In this document: positions 5,003-7,052 of the stretch, piece by piece
Layout: every line of letters begins with the position of its first letter
Numbering within the stretch: position 1 is the first letter of the stretch
Assembly (NCBI GenBank): GCA_020832865.1
Contig: JAJHRJ010000021.1
Location: forward strand, 1-7,052
Source of the DNA: Desulfurococcaceae archaeon
GTDB lineage: Archaea > Thermoproteota > Thermoprotei_A > Sulfolobales > Desulfurococcaceae
Length of the DNA stretch: 7,052 nucleotides
Direction: 5' to 3'
Notes under the pieces: model-generated
What the model saw: only the letters and a program-made list of their open reading frames with translations
The model's database searches: none
Told to the model about the DNA's origin: nothing
Translations under genes and position numbers: made by a program

Positions 5003-6445
5003 TTGAATATAGACCCTGGGCTTCTTAATTGCATAGTAGATCGTGGTAGAGAGCTCGGAGCACAGTATGTGGAAGCTAGGTTTCAAGATGACTATAGAAT
5101 AAGTGTTAGTACGAGAAATGACAAGGTCTTAGCAGTAACCAGCGGTAGGAGTAGTGGTATTGGAATCAGAGTCTTAGTTAACGGAGCACTAGGCTTCGCA
5201 TCCACGAACTTTACTTCTCTTAGTAGCCTACTAGAAGTCATTGAGCTAGCTATCTCACAGGCTAGGGCTACTAGTAGTCTCAGGAAAAAGCCTATAGAGT
5301 TCTCCGAGGAGAAGCTTAGTGATGGAAAGTATAGTGTCAACGAGAAGAAGCATCTGTTAGACTTTGACGTGGAGAAGATGATTAAGCTTGCAATGGAAAT
5401 ATACAGTGCTGCAAAATCCTCAGTTAAAGAGGTAAAGCTACCATTCTTCGTAACTGATATTAGAATCCATATACAGGAGAAGCTAGTAATTACAAGTGAT
5501 GGAGCACACATAGAGTCAAGAGTACCAAGACTCTATGTTTCATCTTTATCGACTCTAATACACCCACAAAAGGGCACACTGCAGAGGTCGATAGAGTTCG
5601 GGGGCTCAGGTGGGGCAGAGCTGATCGAGAAGTGGGACCCCGTGAAAACCATCTCAGAGGAGCAAGCTAGACTAGAAAAAGTATTAGTGAGCGGGATTGC
5701 ACCTCCTAATGAGAAGGTTACAGTGGTTCTCGGCCCTGAAGTTGTAGGACTAATTGCGCATGAGTCCTCGGGGCATCCAATGGAAGCTGATAGAATTCTG
5801 GGTAGAGAGGCAGCACAGGCTGGAGAGTCCTATGTGAAGCCAGAATACATAGGTAACTTTAGAGTGGGGAATAGGTACGCGACTGTAATAGACGATCCAA
5901 CAATACCGAATAGCTATGGCTTCTTCCTATATGATGATGAGGGTGTGAAAGCTCGTCCGAGATTCCTTTACAGAGAGGGATTAATAAATGAGCCACTGCA
6001 CAATAGGCACACTGCTAAACTGTTTAACACGAGGAGTAATGGAGCAGCGAGGAGTATGGATTACGCGTCAGAGCCTATTATTAGAATGAGCAACACGTAC
6101 CTGGCTCCTGGTGATATGAGCTTCGAAGAGCTCATCGAGGACATTGATCTAGGTATATATGTTAAGTCCTACATGGAGTGGAATATTGATGATGTCAGGT
6201 GGAATCAGAGATACGTGGGACTCGAAGCCTACATGATTAGGAACGGAGAGCTAGTAGAGCCTGTGAAAAACCCTGTACTAGAGTTTACCACTGGGTGGTT
6301 TTACAGTAATATTCTAGGTGTCGACAAAAACTTAGAGTTCTTTCCTGGTACATGTGGGAAGGGTGAGCCGTCACAAGGTGTTCCCGTGTGGTTTGGGGGT
6401 CCAAATGTGAAGTTGTCTAAAATGAGAGTGGGTGTTCTTGCGTGA
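5003..6445 (+). CDS. tldD: TldD, zinc metalloprotease subunit
   Basis: This is the catalytic half of the TldD/TldE heterodimer, a cytoplasmic metalloprotease that in bacteria trims unfolded peptides, such as the microcin B17 precursor, and degrades the CcdA antitoxin; archaeal substrates are not known. From TTG 5003 it is 480 residues, the usual length. The N-terminal domain has SSGIGIRVLVNGALGFAST (about 50-68). The C-terminal domain has VVGLIAHESSGHPMEAD, with the HExxxH zinc site at His253, Glu254 and His258, then IDDPTIPNSYGFFLYDDEG, and RSMDYASEPIIRMSNTYL. The C-terminal FPGTCGKGEPSQGVPVWFGGP supplies Cys451, expected as a further zinc ligand. All key residues are present, so the protein should be active. 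The GTG at 4994 would add three residues but overlaps the ribosome-binding motif. Its stop overlaps the tldE start by four bases, so the two subunits are almost certainly co-translated. Confidence 0.94.
   Translation: MNIDPGLLNCIVDRGRELGAQYVEARFQDDYRISVSTRNDKVLAVTSGRSSGIGIRVLVNGALGFASTNFTSLSSLLEVIELAISQARATSSLRKKPIEFSEEKLSDGKYSVNEKKHLLDFDVEKMIKLAMEIYSAAKSSVKEVKLPFFVTDIRIHIQEKLVITSDGAHIESRVPRLYVSSLSTLIHPQKGTLQRSIEFGGSGGAELIEKWDPVKTISEEQARLEKVLVSGIAPPNEKVTVVLGPEVVGLIAHESSGHPMEADRILGREAAQAGESYVKPEYIGNFRVGNRYATVIDDPTIPNSYGFFLYDDEGVKARPRFLYREGLINEPLHNRHTAKLFNTRSNGAARSMDYASEPIIRMSNTYLAPGDMSFEELIEDIDLGIYVKSYMEWNIDDVRWNQRYVGLEAYMIRNGELVEPVKNPVLEFTTGWFYSNILGVDKNLEFFPGTCGKGEPSQGVPVWFGGPNVKLSKMRVGVLA
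6431..6434 (+). promoter_or_regulatory. Shine-Dalgarno GGTG for tldE, inside tldD
   Basis: GGTG within the last codons of tldD is 7 bases before GTG 6442 and supports that start and coupled translation. Confidence 0.65.
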
Positions 6446-7052
6446 TCGGGGAATTACAAGTAACTCTACATAAAATAGTAGAGAGGCTATCACGAATATA
6501 CGATGAAGTAGCGGCTCTTGCGGTATTAAGTAAAGACGCGATGGTGAAGATCTGGAATAGTGAGCCCTCAGTAACACAACTGTGGACTCAAATTGAGGTG
6601 AACCTTAGATTAGCTAAGTCTGGTAGACTATGGGTTTTAACCTATAGGACTCATGAGCCTCAAGTGCTAATTAGTCACGCTGAGGAGATATTGAAAACAG
6701 CTGACAAAGTCTCTGAAGCAGAGCTCTACGCTCCACTGCCAGACTACGCGTCATGTAAACCCATAGTTGATGCTTTTGATAACAATGTAGAGTACTACAT
6801 GAGAAACCCAGATAAACTAGTAAGTGATTTAATAACTGAAACGCTGAGTACAGGCGCAGATAGAGTATCCGGCGCTATTATGCTGAGTCGAGTTGAAAGG
6901 CTACTAGTTACTAGTAAGGGCTATGAGTGCCAAGAGGCTAAAACAGCGTTTAAGGCGTATGCTAGGGCCTTTAAAGGGGAGTTTACAGGTCACTGGGCAC
7001 ACGGCTCTACACGTCTATCTCTAGAAGCCGTCAGAGATGTGGGAAGAAGAGC
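6442..7052 (+). CDS. tldE: TldE/PmbA, partner subunit of TldD, 3'-truncated by window edge
   Basis: An uninterrupted frame runs from GTG 6442 to the window end (203 complete codons) and reads as the N-terminal half of a TldE/PmbA protein, the subunit that pairs with TldD and usually lacks the zinc-binding HExxxH. Supporting segments are SGRLWVLTYRTHEP (residues 55-68), ELYAPLPDY with KPIVDAFDNNVEYY (about 91-114), SGAIMLSRVERLLVTSKGYE (about 145-164), KTAFKAYARAFKGEFTGHWAHGS, and SLEAVRDVGRRA at the edge, where the family linker into the C-terminal domain begins. The GTG start overlaps the TldD stop (GTGA, 6442-6445) and has GGTG 7 bases before it. About 220-250 residues should lie beyond the window, so the absence of the zinc motif cannot be tested here. 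The identification rests on family-like segments and on its position directly behind tldD. Confidence 0.88.
   Translation, partial: MIGELQVTLHKIVERLSRIYDEVAALAVLSKDAMVKIWNSEPSVTQLWTQIEVNLRLAKSGRLWVLTYRTHEPQVLISHAEEILKTADKVSEAELYAPLPDYASCKPIVDAFDNNVEYYMRNPDKLVSDLITETLSTGADRVSGAIMLSRVERLLVTSKGYECQEAKTAFKAYARAFKGEFTGHWAHGSTRLSLEAVRDVGRR

Noticed and set aside
4712..5511. Two minus-strand open frames (4712-5086 and 5092-5511).
   Set aside because: They lie antisense to the CHR and tldD genes, show no family motif and match the low-complexity pattern of shadow frames.
6902..6917. Tandem TACTAGT heptamers and a TTACTAGTAA palindrome inside tldE.
   Set aside because: They sit within a continuous coding frame (LLVTS) and are short enough to arise by chance in AT-rich DNA with common CTA and AGT codons.
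1..7052. Mobile element, defence island or CRISPR.
   Set aside because: No transposase, integrase, inverted terminal repeats, repeat-spacer pattern or defence domains were seen; codon use and composition look even across the window.

Overview
The window looks like part of a hyperthermophilic crenarchaeal (Thermoproteota, possibly Desulfurococcales-like) chromosome. The evidence is an archaeal/eukaryotic-type ribosomal protein S8e, a two-subunit ADP-forming acyl-CoA synthetase, an archaeal cis-prenyltransferase and a COG1340-type archaeal coiled-coil protein. GGTG Shine-Dalgarno motifs, frequent GTG/TTG starts, TTTAAA-type archaeal promoter elements and heavy use of AGA/AGG and ATA codons agree with this. 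The exact order is inference. The window is almost entirely coding: seven genes, no intergenic gap above about 130 bases, and no RNA gene, CRISPR array, insertion sequence or long repeat that I could see.

Layout. Positions 1-360 (minus) hold S8e, cut by the window start. It is divergent from a polyprenyl diphosphate synthase (UppS-like) at 491-1306 (plus), and the shared intergenic region carries a symmetric TTTAAA element. UppS runs convergently, with no gap at all, into a minus-strand three-gene cluster that is transcribed from right to left: acdA (2925-4310, alpha subunit), acdB (2216-2935, beta subunit) and a coiled-coil gene (1307-2215). acdA and acdB overlap by 11 bases, and the acdB stop directly abuts the coiled-coil ATG. 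A second compact divergent promoter region (4311-4397) separates acdA from a plus-strand set: a single-domain chromate-transporter (CHR) family membrane protein (4398-4952), then tldD (5003-6445) and tldE/pmbA (6442 to the window end), which overlap by 4 bases.

How the genes work together. acdA/acdB encode the archaeal enzyme that turns acetyl- or acyl-CoA into the acid while making ATP from ADP and phosphate, a fermentative energy-conserving step. The key catalytic residues (alpha His259 and Glu218; beta His73 and Asp214) all appear to be present. UppS would supply the long polyprenyl lipid carrier used in N-glycosylation. TldD/TldE form a heterodimeric zinc metalloprotease; the HExxxH motif and the C-terminal Cys are visible in TldD. 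The coiled-coil protein is of unknown function.

I see no clear novel defence or mobile system. The points most worth a second look are the apparent coupling of the coiled-coil gene to acdAB, the lone short CHR gene, the zero-gap convergent junction, and several starts that GGTG motifs move away from the longest reading frame.
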